The notes: a model not told the origin generated them from the sequence alone. A stretch of 64,000 nt of DNA from Eucalyptus grandis (GCF_016545825.1 NC_052614.1:36736072-36800071); one strand, 5' to 3'. Shown: positions 46,618 to 59,195, counted from the stretch's first letter. Program-made: numbers and translations.

Positions 46618-46765
46618 ATCACATATCGATCTCCAACACTTGGATTGAAAAACAAAATTTACCTTGGGGATAAAAAATTAGTTTATGAACCAAACTTGGC
46701 ACAAAATTGAACATGGGCAATAGTATAGGAATCATTTTTGTAACTTCTATTCAATCTTTTTCTTA

Positions 46766-47408
46766 GGGAAAAGCCATAAAAAATCCCAAACTTTGCCCAA
46801 AGTGATAAATTTACCCCAATTTTTTTTTTTTTTGTGACACAAAAACTCCAAACTTTACTAACCAAAACATATTTACCCTAAACTCTATGGCCAAGGGCAT
46901 TTTCATATTTTCTTTTCCTTTTTATATTTTTCTTTTCTTTTTTTTTCCATTTTTCTTCTTCTCTCTATTGGCGGAGGGAAGCCGGACTTAGGTGAGGGCT
47001 GCCCTTGTGGGCATTGAGCGAGGGTGGCCCTCGCCAACCCAGGCAAGGGTGACCCTCACCTAGGCCAGATCTAGCAAGGAATACCCTCGCTCGACGCTAG
47101 CGAGGGTGGCCCTACCTTGAGTCTAGCTTCCCTCCACCATGGCCGGTGAAGGGAAGAGAGAAGAAGAAGAAAAATAAAAAAAAAAATAAAAAAAAATTAA
47201 AAAAAAATAAAAGATGAAAATACCCTATAATTTGGGATAAATGTACTACGTGGATACAAGTTTATGGTTTTTTTTTTTTTTACGAAAAAAAGTTTGGGAT
47301 AAATATATTATAGTTGATAAAATTTGGAGTTTTTTTGTGTCACAAAAAAAGTTTTTGGTAAATTTGTCGCTCTAGACAAAGTTTGGGATTTTTTGGTGGA
47401 TTTTTCCC
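46766..47408. mobile_element. foldback/TIR element with GC-rich core
   Basis: Long imperfect inverted arms begin 'gggaaaa.ccaccaaaaaatcccaaactttg' and run about 130 bp ('gtgacacaaaaactccaaa' is shared). They enclose a 190-bp GC-rich core of 'gagggtggccctcgcc' type blocks (46965-47150). Copy 1 has the uninterrupted sequence at about 41985. No clear TSD, because the flanks are T-rich. No coding capacity. Confidence 0.75.
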
Positions 47409-48371
47409 TTATATTATTATTTATTCCACGTCGACGCCGCGGGTTCAACATCAATTTCAACTCCAATGCCTAGTCAACATTTTCCGTCGATATTCACCAA
47501 ATATATATATATTCTGTCAACATTAGAACGATAATGGAAGGATGGTTCCAAAATCCTGATTGGGGATTAATCACGTGACGAGATACGATGATCAAAATTG
47601 AATATGAACAAAAGTACCAAGCTATTTTTATATTCTCCATCGATTTATATGAATCTGATCGGATGAAAATTCAAAGAATGAATTGACCCATGGATTTGTC
47701 CCGACGAACAATTCGTGATTTCAATTTTGACTTTCTCAGTATACATTTAGAGTTCTTTTCAGCTCCAGTTTGAGAAAATATTAGGTGATTCAGTAGTGCC
47801 GTGACATGCGTCGAGAATGCGACATGCGTCGAGTGTGACCGGTGTTGAATTGGAAATATTGAATCTAGATAGTGCTAGGGCCGACGTGTGAGCTTGCTTC
47901 TATAGCTCCTAAGCTGCACGAAAGAGGTTTTAGCATTGACGGGGGAGCGATGGCTGAGTTGTGTTGACTTTCCGTCAATTACTTTAGTCTAGTTCAAGTT
48001 TTCATCTTACACGTCATGGCATCTGGCTGATAGCCGACGCAATAGACAATGTTCCATTGATATTTAACTCTTAACGCATCTTTCACATTTCACATCTACC
48101 GAAAAAGGAGCAAAGTTTCAGATTTCTATCGAAAAAATATTTCTAAAATCAAGTCCAGAAATTCGTCTCCCATAGGAAAGATTTGCAGCAGAAGATGATT
48201 TTGGGAGAAAAGGTTTTCGAATATATTTAATAAATAATTTGCAAAGATCTTTTGTGCAGATATGGTGTCACATTCTCTATAATGCTCAAGGATAATGACA
48301 TCGCACCACTCGAGCACCTACATTTTGTCCTATAGTTGGGGCAAAATACAATCCAAATGCTGGCTTTTCTC

Positions 48372-48393
48372 AGAGAGAGAGAGAGAGAGAGAG

Positions 48394-48451
<58 letters not shown>
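48372..48451. repeat. compound (AG)n(TA)n microsatellite
   Basis: AG units over 48372-48399 followed by TA units to 48451. Copy 1 of the duplication has no such run at the matching place (about 43205-43215). Confidence 0.95.
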
Positions 48452-48453
<2 letters not shown>

Positions 48454-48595
48454 ATTTGATTCAACATTTTGATCTTGATAAGAACAATCAAGAAGTGCAT
48501 ATCTTTCTTAAAAAATCCTATTTCAGAAAATTATAATATAAATTATAAATAAATTTATATGTCAACATTATTATGTCGTAAATTTTTCGTGATTT

Positions 48596-49798
48596 TGCCA
48601 ATTTTGAAATTGTGAATATTAGTAGTAGTTTTAGGGCTTTTAACAGTGTAATATACGAGATTTTATCTCCTATCCGAATGCCTTCTCTATTATATAGATT
48701 AAAATAATTACATCGGCGAATTAAGTATTTCTTTAGGCTTGATTGAATCTTTTATGTCAGTGCTACTTATAATTATTAAATGTGCTTAGTTTTATTAAAT
48801 GTTGAATAAATTATTCTTCAGCCCCTCTTAGAGTTATCAAATAGGTTTTAAGTTAAGTTTTCACTTCGTCGAGAAATAAGATATCTTATTTTGGATCTGG
48901 GTTCTTATTTAAAAAGTCATTTTTTTGGTCATTTTTTTGCCTCCTTTTTGTGAGATGAGAGACTAAGCCAAAAAAAGATAAATTTTGGGTAATCTGATTA
49001 ACATCCCATCGACTTCTAGATTCACGTCGTGTAGAAACTTTTTGTTATTAACGTTCGAATTTGATGACACCCCCTCGTGATTCTAAAATTATGCTATTGC
49101 TGACAAATAGCAATTTGCCACAATTCAGTAAGTATCCTGTGGGACCCATGGCATAGTTATTTCTTCATTTTGTTCATTAATGGATTTTTATTAGATTAAA
49201 CGTTTTTCTCATTCACCATTGATGATATGTATACATAGAAATAATTATGCAATCAAATTCATCCATATATCACCAACCCAAAGATGAATTGATGAGATAT
49301 TTTTTTTACGATGTGGATGTGATAATGATCCTTCTTTATTTGCTAGCATAGAGGTTTTGAATAAATTTTAGCCACAAACTGACAAATATGCAAAAGGTTT
49401 TGTTAAAAAATTTCAGACCGACTATGGACTTAATAAGAATCCATTTTCGTTTGAGTTTTCTACTAGTCTTTCTTCCTAGTTTTGTTTGTGCCAGAAATTG
49501 GCATGGCTCTTGTGTGCCAAAGATCAAACTATAGCAATTAATCAATAAGTTGAGACAATCAAAACCAAAACTATGAAGGATAAAGGAAATTCTTACGCAT
49601 TTTATGGTAATGTATAAAAGAAATTACGAACTTTAGTTTTCATTACTATATTAAGATGCAAATTACTACCATTAAAGTTGCCAATATCGAGGTACATATG
49701 TGAAAGAACTAGTTGAAAGAGATTCATGCCAAAGAATTTACATGGTGCGGAGTAATAAATTATCATAATTTATGCGCAACACACACCCTTGAGGTGAA
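48596..49798. other. intergenic, nothing recognised
   Basis: AT-rich. One minus-strand frame (49336-49545) without family features. No repeat borders seen. Confidence 0.4.
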
Positions 49799-50648
49799 TG
49801 TTGGAGGATGATTTGATTTTGTACTCTGATTATAATCACGGAGATCATGGGATAATTAATTTAGTTATAGAATATCTTCAGAATATTCAGAAGATGTACC
49901 GGGAATTGTAATCTTATTCAATTTTCCTTTGTACTATAATTGTAGGCATATACATCTACAAGATACATTGAGAAATACAATTACAATTTCCTGAAATACA
50001 CTCCGTCTCTTGTCATGCTATCAGAGCATATGTTCTGACTAGCTTCCGTGAGTGTTCTGAATTGCCTTCGGTAGTTCTTCAATTGTTGTTGCAAATTCTT
50101 CCTGCAAAACAAATTGACACACCGGTTAGAAATTCAATCTTCACACACTATGCCCAAAAATCAAGAAAACAAATCAAGCAGCAGCAACGACCAAGAATCG
50201 ATCCATCCTACAATGGAGGAATCGCCCAACAATAACTTTTCTAAGAATCAAGTTTCAGACCAGATTGATCAAACGCAAGATCTCTCCGAACAACATCCTT
50301 TAGTTTCGTTGCCCACACCAGTTCAATCTTCAGGCCCAGTTCAGTCTTCAGGCCCAACACAATGGTCAGCAATGCAATGGATTCCCGTCCAAAGTCCATG
50401 GACCACTGGACCCAACCAACAATAGTGGGCTTCCCACGGCCCACTCGGAGAAGGTGCAGACTTCAGGCCTTCAGCTGATGGATCGAGGTGGCCACCTCCG
50501 GGTCACAGAACCGACTTAGATCCAGTGGGCCAAGGGATGAATTCCTACTCGAGATTGCAACTCGGCTTCTACCCGTACCCTATTCTTGCCGCCGGTCATC
50601 GCTCGAAGCTTGGAGACACCCTTTACACCTCGTCGCCCGACAGACCCT
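49799..50648 (+). mobile_element. truncated Copia element: 5' LTR, PBS and start of gag
   Basis: A short LTR (49799-50018, TGTTGGAGG ... CTTGTCA) is followed at once by 'tgctatcagagc' (50019-50030), a tRNA-iMet PBS with one change. An open frame from 50150 ('MPKNQENKSSSSNDQ') is Ser/Gln/Pro-rich, has a repeated 'VQSSGP' and stops at TAG 50423-50425. The same frame then reads on ('LGEGADFRPSADGSRWPPP') to about 50648. No pol and no second LTR in the window, so it is a 3'-truncated remnant. Confidence 0.65.
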
Positions 50649-52064
50649 AGCTCCAGATTTGATTTTTTTTTTTATGGGCCAAGTTAAGCCCGTTCGCCCA
50701 TGTTGGACCAAAACCCGGCCCATAAGTGAAGGGCCCATAAGAGAATGTAGTTACTATTGTATAAATATATAAATAAAAAGAGGGAGAACATTGGTTAATA
50801 GAAAGTGAAAAACACATAGCGTATTTCTCTCTCTCTCTCCCTATACAATAGTGTTTTCTCTCTTGACGAACGGAATTCTAGGGCCTCAATTCATTTTTCC
50901 GAGGCTATAACGATACTTAATCTGTGGCAAACAATGTATGTCCGTCTTTATAATATATCTTTTGATCGGTATTACATGTTCTTCCCAGACACGTTTTCCG
51001 CGTTCGTTTTTAATATTCAATCGTTCGAGTATTAAGGTTTGAAACTGACAAGAAATTTCAATTTTTCTAGCCTGCCAACAGGTGTCTTTAACATCTCAAT
51101 CAAATGGCACTATTTGCTAGTCTTTGTCGACCAACTAGGAATGACAACAAATTTTCAACACACTATACCATCAGAGTTGAGCCAATCACTTGAGATGCCA
51201 CTTTGCATCCTCATATGGCAATCACCTTGTGAAACGCATATGGAGAGAGTCATTAATGCTTTGGGAGTTCATCCCAGCTTTTGAACAGATTTTATAAGAC
51301 TTACCCTACGTATGGTGTTTTGGGGAATGGCTTATGGTCATCAACAGTTCAACATGAGCATAAATTTGGAATTGATCCTTTCAGAGGAAGTCAAAGATAG
51401 AAACATTGAGGACGTCTCTTCTAAAGGATGAGTCAGATGCGGATCAAGTCGCTCGGGGTGTCTCGAGAAGCACCATCTAAAAGCTCGAGCAAAAGAGCTA
51501 CTCTGCGTAGGATGGCGATGAATCTTGTTGTATTTGATCAGAAGAACTGAATGGTGTAGAGAAGGCGATGGAGATACCATGTTCCCCTTTCTTTCACAAT
51601 AGATGCATCATTCGGTGGCTCAATAGGAACAACTCTTCTCCATTGTATCGATGAAAAGTAGAAGAACAAGATCCAGAGTAGTTGCTTTCAGTTGGAAGAT
51701 TTCTGTTTAAAAATGAGTTCTCATTTTTGCAATGGACTAAGTATTTAGACAAGATCACTTTGTAACTACTTGTCATTAATAATAATAAAAAAAAATTGCT
51801 CTTCCTCGGTTTGTTCAGCTGCGATGCAATGACATGCCGGACCATTGGGACACTACATTAGCTCTTTTGCTAGTAATTTCGTCTGTGACACTGGACTCCA
51901 AACTACCCTGTAATGTGAAAACTTGAGATTACATCACTAACATAACATGGGAGCTCTAAGGAAGAGTGCATTAAAAAGGGCCATTCGCTATGACAACCTA
52001 CCAACTTAAAGTAGAACTAATATGGTTTTCATTATTGAGTTCACTTCATTATTGAGAAAATTTG
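50649..52064. other. spacer, possible LTR remnant, no clear gene
   Basis: 50702-50931 (TGTTGGACC ... GCAAACA) has a TATA-like 'tataaatata', a CT-rich leader-like part and GGCCCA blocks, and could be a solo Copia LTR, but the flanks show no TSD. The frames at 51039-51284 (plus) and 51341-51580 (minus) are not recognisable. Confidence 0.35.
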
Positions 52065-52715
52065 TGTTGATTAGGTGGTTGAGATACTGAAATGTAGATG
52101 GCATTGGCAATCCCATATCACTCATTGTAGTATAATGAAATGCCAAATATCACCAGAGGTGTCGAGACTTTTTAGTATTTTTTTTCTTGGCTCCTGCCTG
52201 GAATCGAACCCCATAAACCCCATCCACCAGGGTGCAAAGCAGATTTGTGACCTACTAAAACTTGTTACCAAGTCATTCCACCAGATCCTATTTGATTTTC
52301 TAATTGAAACAAGTTATCAATTATCAAAAGCATGAACACCCTACCAGCTTTTACATCAAATTAAGATCCATCACAGAAATATCGAAAAGAAATTTTGATA
52401 AAAATCTAGCACTGCTCCCGCTTCGCTAATTATATGATGTGGATAAACAGACACTAATAGATTATCAATCAATCAGATTACCTAATGAAAGTACTGAGAC
52501 GTAAAATGAGACACTTGATAAATCGCCAGATCTCAATATATGAAAGTGTTTCCCTTGGGGCACTACAGATTTGTTTAGATAAATTCGGGTGCACATCGCA
52601 TGGGAATAATCAGATTGTGACAATGGCCTCATCCTCTGGTCAAGACAAATTACTGTAATTTCTTAGCAATGCGATAGAGATTACTACCCAATGCCAACTG
52701 CTGCGGTCAACGTAA
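52065..52715 (+). repeat. three-copy host repeat, copy C, with the empty Copia site
   Basis: Homologous to 345-894 joined to 23055-23165. CATGG occurs once, at 52599-52603, exactly where copy A carries the 22-kb Copia/Ogre nest. This is the pre-insertion form of the site in a paralogous copy. Confidence 0.85.
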
Positions 52716-55171
52716 CAGGAACCACATTACAAGATCAGGTACAAAAGGCTGAAAATGAAACTTCTTCCCCATGCTGAATTTGAAGAATGTGAACTCGAGT
52801 ATTATGCTGCTGATGAAATTCACACATCTAAATTCCTTCCATACTGACCTGAGAAAACATAGTTCACTCCATAAGAATACTCAAACAGCATTTTAAAGTT
52901 TTAAAGGATTGACAAAGAGAGTAATTCACACAAGCTCACTGTAAATGTTCTTGTATTTGTTTTGTTTCCTTTTGTTCTCTTTCTGACATTAGCATTGCTC
53001 TATTATGTACTTTTTTTTACTTTTTTGAAAAAAAAATGTTTGAGAGCATATTAAAGATTCAACGTGGTCGTTCTAATACTTGAAACTTCCAAGCCACACT
53101 CACGCGCACATACACCATCATGTTCATCTTTTAAGTGGTGATCAAGGGCAAAACTTTCTCAATCGTATCTGAGATACCAACTGTAAGTTCCAGATCTATC
53201 TATCTATCCATCCATCTACACACAATAAACATTTCTTATGTCTCATTTTTCACATTATGCAAAATTAGTTGTTATTCCTCAACTCAAACATGGCCCTGCA
53301 TTCAACTACACAGTGAGACAACTCTTGTCACAAATCCTGAGTATGCAGGAATAGCACTATGCCAGCAGTATACCGGAAGAGAAATAGTACATTGGAAAAT
53401 AATTTTGCATTTGGGAGCAATATGTTGAGACACTATGGCTTATTTTGGTGAAGTGTCTAGTTCAACAAACTTCAGAGTCATTTCTTTTACCTCCAGAACC
53501 AATAATAAGCAAGTAATCATGATCATAGCAGAAATACATCCTCTAAAATAGCATGACTTGGGGAACAGGAGCTCTACATCCAAATGCAAATAATATGCAG
53601 AACATGGGGGAAAAGCAAATTTGTCTAGGTATTTGTCAGTGTTTAAAAAAAAAATGGAACTGCAATAAACAGCTTAACTGCAATAAGTTTCAGACTGTTG
53701 AATTTTTTAGTGGTCAAAATCTAAGAAGGTTAAATTGGTTTCCAGAAGAAAGGAATGATGCATGGATGACATTCTCAAAAAGGGATTCAGGACTTTGATG
53801 TCCTTGAGGCATTCCTCACAAAAGGTTTTGGCACTGAGCTATGCATCATATTAGGAGTTTGAGTCAAAAGGCACATTTACTCAGGAGAAAACATGAAGTC
53901 AGTCATTAGCGAGTGATTCAAACTTATGGCCAAACCAAGCAATCCAGTAAGTACTAAAGTTGGCAATAAACACACTTAAACCAATGCCGATTGACTGACT
54001 CACATATGAACAAGTGGCTAATGAGAAAACTACAATTTCTATACAGACAAAGGTGTCGGTCAGAAAATAGGAATTCTAACAATATGGAGCCACAGGACAT
54101 AAATTGTAAAATAAAGTCTGGTCAGCTGCATTTCAGGGCTTGAACCAAACAACATACACATCCTGGCAAAAGGTAATGACTGCAACCATAATGAAGCCAA
54201 AGAGCAGCAAGACGGCCAGAACAATTTTGAACCAGAAAGATTTCCTATGCCATAAACCAGATCTTCCCAACTAGACATCCACCAGTGTGCCTTAACAATC
54301 CCTCATAAATACAATGACTTGAATTAAAAGAAAGAAAAGTCCTCTTGGTCAGTCAATTTCCTTCAATTTATCTTCCACATGTCAACTCTATACCAGCTAT
54401 GTTTCAATCAGTGCCAGTGGCAATTTTAAACTCACAATGGAGTTCATATCCCTGTTTCTGGAGATCAATATTGTTGTCCTTGATTTTGCGGTGGATGGAT
54501 GTCAAATAACAAAGCACGTGCTTTATCCACTTATTTTTTTCAACCTTCTATTCTTTTCATATTGTTCCATCCAAATACAGCCTAAGAGAACCAGCTAAAA
54601 TAAACACAACTATCACAGCTTTCTCTAGCTAACTGAGTCTCTAACAGAACAAAGACCAATGGTCACAAAATGAAACACCATTCGATACAAAAGTAGCTAA
54701 GATAGTTGAGGAAGCTGTAAAAATTTCATCCAGTAAAATAACATGATCTTCCTTTTATTTATTTTTATTTTTTTTAGGAAGCCAAATAACTAATGAAAAG
54801 CATGCCATGTACAATCCAAACCATAAAGATGATAATATGCACCTTGCAATCTTCTATATTGATCCATCAGTTCCTTTCCACCGGCAACCACCATAAACCC
54901 TCCTCTCCTATTCATGTACTATCTAGGCTGCCACTTCATCACACCCCTAATGGCACTCACATCCACTCTTCCAGCTTCCCTCTCGCCAAATCAAAGCCAA
55001 CTGTAATTCTTACTTCATCATCCTCCACAAGCTGCCACCACTCCTCCACTGCCACTATCTTTCTCCTTCTTGCTCTACTGCTCCTTCATGATTCCATCAA
55101 CAAAGTCCACTGCATCTGGAAGCATGCGTGGCAGGATCATCAACAACAAATTTATGGACAATCCCATCAAT
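52716..55171. other. spacer between repeat C and the PPR gene, with possible orphan exons
   Basis: No full gene. Two minus-strand stretches look coding although short: 54404-54547 (47 codons, 'KNKWIKHVLCYLTSIHRKI' then 'DLQKQGYELHCEFKIATGT' and stop) and 54133-54270 (45 codons with a hydrophobic segment 'IVLAVLLLFGFIMVAVITF' and stop). On the plus strand 53138-53182 reads 'VIKGKTFSIVSEIPT' followed by a perfect donor 'gtaagt'. None can be joined into a gene here. Confidence 0.35.
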
Positions 55172-56614
55172 CTAAATGAAACTCCAAGCAGAAACTGTGA
55201 CTACTTTGTTTTCCTTCATAGTTTTTCTCAGCAGCAAAACATCATCCCAGTTGCCCATCTTAGCATACATATTGGCCAGTAGGATATAGCGTCCACTATG
55301 TTGAGGTTCTAGTTGGATCAGATGCCTGCCGACTTTCTCTCCTAATTCAACATAGCCATGCATCATGCACCCATTCAACAAAGATGCCCAAATTGCACCA
55401 TCTGGTTCCATTGTCATACTCTTTATCAACATACCAGCCTCTTTGATTTGTCCAGCCCGAGCCAAGAGGTCAACCATGCATCCATAGTGTTCAATAGTTG
55501 GAGCGATGCCGTAAACTTTACTCATGCGTCCAAACAAGCGCCATGCTTCATTGATGAGGCACTTCTGATTGCAAGCCATCAGAGCTCCAATAAATGTCAC
55601 AGCATTTGGTTTAGGACCCCTGTTTTCCATCTCATAGAAAAGATGCAGCCCTGTTTCATTCTCACCATTAACAGCAAACCCCAATATCATCGCAGTCCAG
55701 GTCGTTACATCTTTCAGAGGCATTTGGTCAAATACTTTTTGTGCGGGTCTAACAAACCCACATTTGACATAGAAATTAATCAATGCAGTGCCTAGCTCAA
55801 GTTCATAATCAATGTCATTATCATCTATGTACTTATGAACCCATTTTCCTTCTTCAGAGGCACCCACGATGGCACAGGCGCTAAGTACACTAACCAAAAG
55901 AGATCCACTTAATTTTACATCGGCACGGTCTTTAACCTCAGAAAACAACTCAATGGCCTCATCAAACCGCTCATTCCTAACATAGCCAGAGATCATGGCA
56001 CTGTAGGAAACATCATTTTTCTCCGGCACTGAATCAAATAGCTCTCGGGCTTCATTAACAAGGCCGCTGCTACAGTAGCCAGTGATAAGGCTCGTCCAGC
56101 AAACTACATTCCTCACTGGACTTTGGTCAAACAGGCGGCGAGCAGCACTCACAGCTCCGTGCTTAGAGTACACGCTCACCAGAGAACTCACCACATAAAC
56201 ATCACAATCGTGCCCGAACTTCAGGGCGCCACAGTGAACCTGGCCAAGCAAAGGAAAGCCAGCGCATGCCCTGACCAGCGCGGCGAAAGTGCGGGCATTC
56301 GGCCTGACGCCTTCCCTACACATTCGAGCGTACACCGACACGGCCTTCCCAGGTTCGGAGTCTCCCAAGAAACCCATCATCACGACATTGAAGTCGAAGA
56401 CACCGGGGGCGGGAATGCGGGCGAAGACGCTCGCTGCGTAGCCCATGTTCCCGAACGGCGCGAGCGCGGAGCAGGCCAGGATTTTGCTGGCGGTGTAGGC
56501 GAAGCGAGCGAGGCCGGAGACGATGGTGTGGGCATGGATTTGCTTCAGGTGGGCGATGGTGGAGCATCTCCGGAGCAGAGCGAGGTACTGGAAGGTGGCG
56601 GGACGGTCGGTCAT
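55172..56614 (-). CDS. PLS-class pentatricopeptide repeat protein, E subgroup
   Basis: An intron-less frame of 480 codons. The start at 56614 gives '[17 protein letters not shown]', followed by the usual PLS N-terminus '[14 protein letters not shown]'. PPR units follow each other at 31-36 residues: '[19 protein letters not shown]', '[18 protein letters not shown]', '[19 protein letters not shown]', '[18 protein letters not shown]', '[12 protein letters not shown]', '[17 protein letters not shown]', '[13 protein letters not shown]' and '[15 protein letters not shown]'. The E motif ('[18 protein letters not shown]') closes the protein, and no DYW deaminase follows. Such proteins bind organellar RNA, usually as specificity factors in C-to-U editing. 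Targeting was not obvious from the first 40 residues. No disruptions were seen. Which editing site it serves cannot be read from the sequence. Confidence 0.92.
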   Translation of the reverse strand: MTDRPATFQYLALLRRCSTIAHLKQIHAHTIVSGLARFAYTASKILACSALAPFGNMGYAASVFARIPAPGVFDFNVVMMGFLGDSEPGKAVSVYARMCREGVRPNARTFAALVRACAGFPLLGQVHCGALKFGHDCDVYVVSSLVSVYSKHGAVSAARRLFDQSPVRNVVCWTSLITGYCSSGLVNEARELFDSVPEKNDVSYSAMISGYVRNERFDEAIELFSEVKDRADVKLSGSLLVSVLSACAIVGASEEGKWVHKYIDDNDIDYELELGTALINFYVKCGFVRPAQKVFDQMPLKDVTTWTAMILGFAVNGENETGLHLFYEMENRGPKPNAVTFIGALMACNQKCLINEAWRLFGRMSKVYGIAPTIEHYGCMVDLLARAGQIKEAGMLIKSMTMEPDGAIWASLLNGCMMHGYVELGEKVGRHLIQLEPQHSGRYILLANMYAKMGNWDDVLLLRKTMKENKVVTVSAWSFI

Positions 56615-56793
56615 GCAAGTGATGTCTGGTTGGTGGTTAGTTCGTGGTCTTCAAGAAGCGAACGAGGTTGAACCGAATCAAGTGCCGATGATGTTCTTTT
56701 CTAAACTAATATGTTTTTACTGCTTACTGTGGTTGGGTTTTCATGAGTAGGTTAACGCTGTCCTATGCTAGTTTAGCTTGTCTATGTTTAGTC

Positions 56794-57888
56794 AGGAAAA
56801 GTACAAAAAAAAAAGTCTTAAACCTATTATATTGATAATAATTCAGTCTAAACTTTTCAATATAACCAATTTAGTTTTAAACATTTTAATATTTGTATAA
56901 ATTCAGTCCATTTGATTAATTTTGGCTGGCCGGCATTGATGTGAACGTTAGTCAGTGGCCGGACATGGCAATTTTTATGATTTTTTTTTTCGAATTTTTT
57001 ATCTTTTTCCTTTTCTTTTCCAACGGTGGTTGGCGAGCCTTTGGTGAGGCTGGCCGGCCACTGGGCGAGGGCTTTGTGGCCCTCGCCTGGCCTCTCCTAG
57101 GGCCACCAACAAGGTGGCTTTGCCCGAATCTGGGCGACGCCAGCCTTGCCGACGGCTGGGAAGGATATGGGGCCCATCCCTGTGGCGAGGCAAGGGCCAC
57201 GAAGCCCTCGCTAGACGCCGGCGAGGGTCGCGCCCTCACCCAAGGCCGCGAGTGAGGCCGAGCAAGGGCTTCGCGGCCCTCGCCTCGCCCGGCGATGGCT
57301 GCCATGGCCTCACTAGCGGCGAGCGAGGCCAGAGCGAGGCTAGCCTTGCCCAGATCCGGGCAAAGCCAACCTCGCCTGCCACTGGAGAGGCCATGGCGGC
57401 CATTGCCAGGGCGGAGGCGAGGGCCACGAAGCCCTCGCTTGGCCTCACCCACGGCCTTGGGCGAGGCCAAGTGAGGGCCGCGACCCTCGCCGGCGATTGG
57501 TGAGGGCTTCGCGGCCCTCGCCTTCGCCCTGGCGATGGCCGCCATGGCCTCGCCAGCCGCTGGCGAGGCTGGCCTTACCCAAATCCGGGCGAAGCCGCCT
57601 CGTTGACAACCCTGGAAGAGGCCGAGTGAGGGCTTCGTGGCTCTCGCGCCGTAAAAGAAAAGGAAAAAGAAAGAAAAAAAAAGTAATAGAAAATAATAAA
57701 AAAATCATAAAAATTTCCACGTCAGCATCTGGCCAACATCCATGTCAACGCCGGCCGGCCAAAATTAGCAGGATGGACTGAATTGGTACCAATATTAAAA
57801 TGCTTAAAACTAAATTAGTCTAATTAAAAAGTTTATGATTAAATTGGTACTAATGCAATAGGTTTAAGACTTTTTTGGTACTTTTCCC
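56794..57888. mobile_element. Mutator-like non-autonomous TIR element with GC-rich core
   Basis: A 10-bp direct repeat 'atgtttagtc' (56784-56793 and 57889-57898) flanks inverted ends 'ggaaaagtac.aaaaaa.agtcttaaacctatt'. A 9-10-bp TSD and long TIRs fit the Mutator superfamily. Outer arms of about 150 bp are AT-rich. The core (57040-57650) is very GC-rich and made of 'gagggcttcgcggccctcgcc'-like palindromic blocks. The long frames in it are composition artefacts. It lies 180 bp upstream of the PPR start and could affect its promoter. Confidence 0.85.
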
Positions 57889-57898
57889 ATGTTTAGTC

Positions 57899-59195
57899 TT
57901 ACCCGCATTTGGGAGGTTGATGTGCTTAGGAGGTGAAAAGTATTAGAAATGTACTAAACATATTACATTAATACCAATTCAATTATAAATCTTTCAATTA
58001 AATTAATATAATCCTGAACCATTTTTTCATTTATATCAATTGAGTTCATTCAGTCAATTTTAACTGGAATCATTAATATGGACAACGATCATCCAACTAA
58101 CACGATGGGAGCTACATTTACAATTTTTTGATATTTTTCTGAACTTTTTAAATATTTTCTGATTTTTTTTTTCATTTTTTTCATGCTGACAACCATTGCT
58201 GACTGCAGGCAATCCACACCAAGCAGAATAAAAAAAAAATTAAAATAAGATAAACCAGGAAGAACATCATAGAAAGGTTACACAATTTGCTTGTCTAATT
58301 TAAGTCATAGTAACGAAGATCAGGAACTAGTTTTAAGTGATTTAGTTTTGTGCAGTGAGATTTTGTGATTTAATTACTTTAAAAGAGATGAAAAGAATGT
58401 TCATTTAACCCAATATTACACTATCTCCAATTATGTTCACCAATGTCATCTATCATCACCAGAGCGTTCAACTCATTCGTAAAACTGAACCATTTACCAA
58501 GTATTCCTGCACCAATCACCCACAATGGACTAATGTGGCGTCCTCAAAATGCATTTCAAGAATCCCATCGATCGACATGCCTTCACACGTGTTGCATCGT
58601 GTGAATTCTCGATGAGCAAATCGTGGTATTTGCTAATTACCTGGGGTTCTTGGAGTGCCATCCCGAGTAAACCCAAGAAAACATTTAATCGAACACTTGC
58701 AAACTCACGAGGGTCATCATTCTTTTAAGATCCAAAAGAACATGTAACATCTCAGTAGAGTAGCCTTTCAGATGAAACCAATCCAACCAACCATCGACAA
58801 AACTAATATGAAAAACCAACACTCAAGCATGTTTAGCTCATTGATCCGAGAAACACAAGGTTGAATCCGGTCACCAGAAAAAGGAGAGTGAAAGAAACAG
58901 AATGGGGCGGAAGGACTCAAGACAGGACATGAGAAGGTAGGTCCTGTAACGATATATCTAAACATGATATAAATCACTCAAAATTTTTGCAGGATCATCC
59001 TGTCTCTCTCCAAAAAATGCATATATATACCAATACTAATAAGTCGTTAACTACTTGAAAGAGAAAAATGTATTTGACTGCTGGATATGGAAAAACATAA
59101 GCAGTGCAGTGCATAACCAGCGATGCTCCTAAATATGAGCCAGGCCAAAAATTGTATTATGAAAGTCTCTTAGTGCTGCTCATGCTTGCCACTGA
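57899..59195. other. intergenic, 3' side of the methyltransferase gene
   Basis: No confident gene. 57960-58060 repeats the 'ttaataccaattcaattat' style of the element just left and may be a decayed relative. A minus-strand stretch near 58690-58790 ('WFHLKGYSTEMLHVLLDL') is short and unassigned. The 3' UTR of the methyltransferase gene should lie just below 59196. Confidence 0.4.

Larger units (their letters stand above)
45180..48595 (+). repeat. direct segmental duplication, copy 2
   Basis: Co-linear with 40245-43395 (see that entry) but with an extra internal repeat near 45330-45560 versus 45690-45910, a SINE at 46431-46617, a TIR element at 46766-47408 and a GA/TA microsatellite at 48372-48451. 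Confidence 0.82.

Noticed and set aside
50702..50931. Solo Copia LTR
   Set aside because: TG...CA-like ends, TATA and a CT leader are suggestive, but no TSD and no second copy was seen. Kept only as a possibility in the spacer entry.
56123..56671. 182-codon plus-strand frame
   Set aside because: This is the antisense shadow of the PPR gene.
56952..57545. 197-codon minus-strand frame and its neighbours on both strands
   Set aside because: It lies in the GC-rich palindromic core of a TIR element. Long frames occur there in several reading frames at once, as expected from composition.
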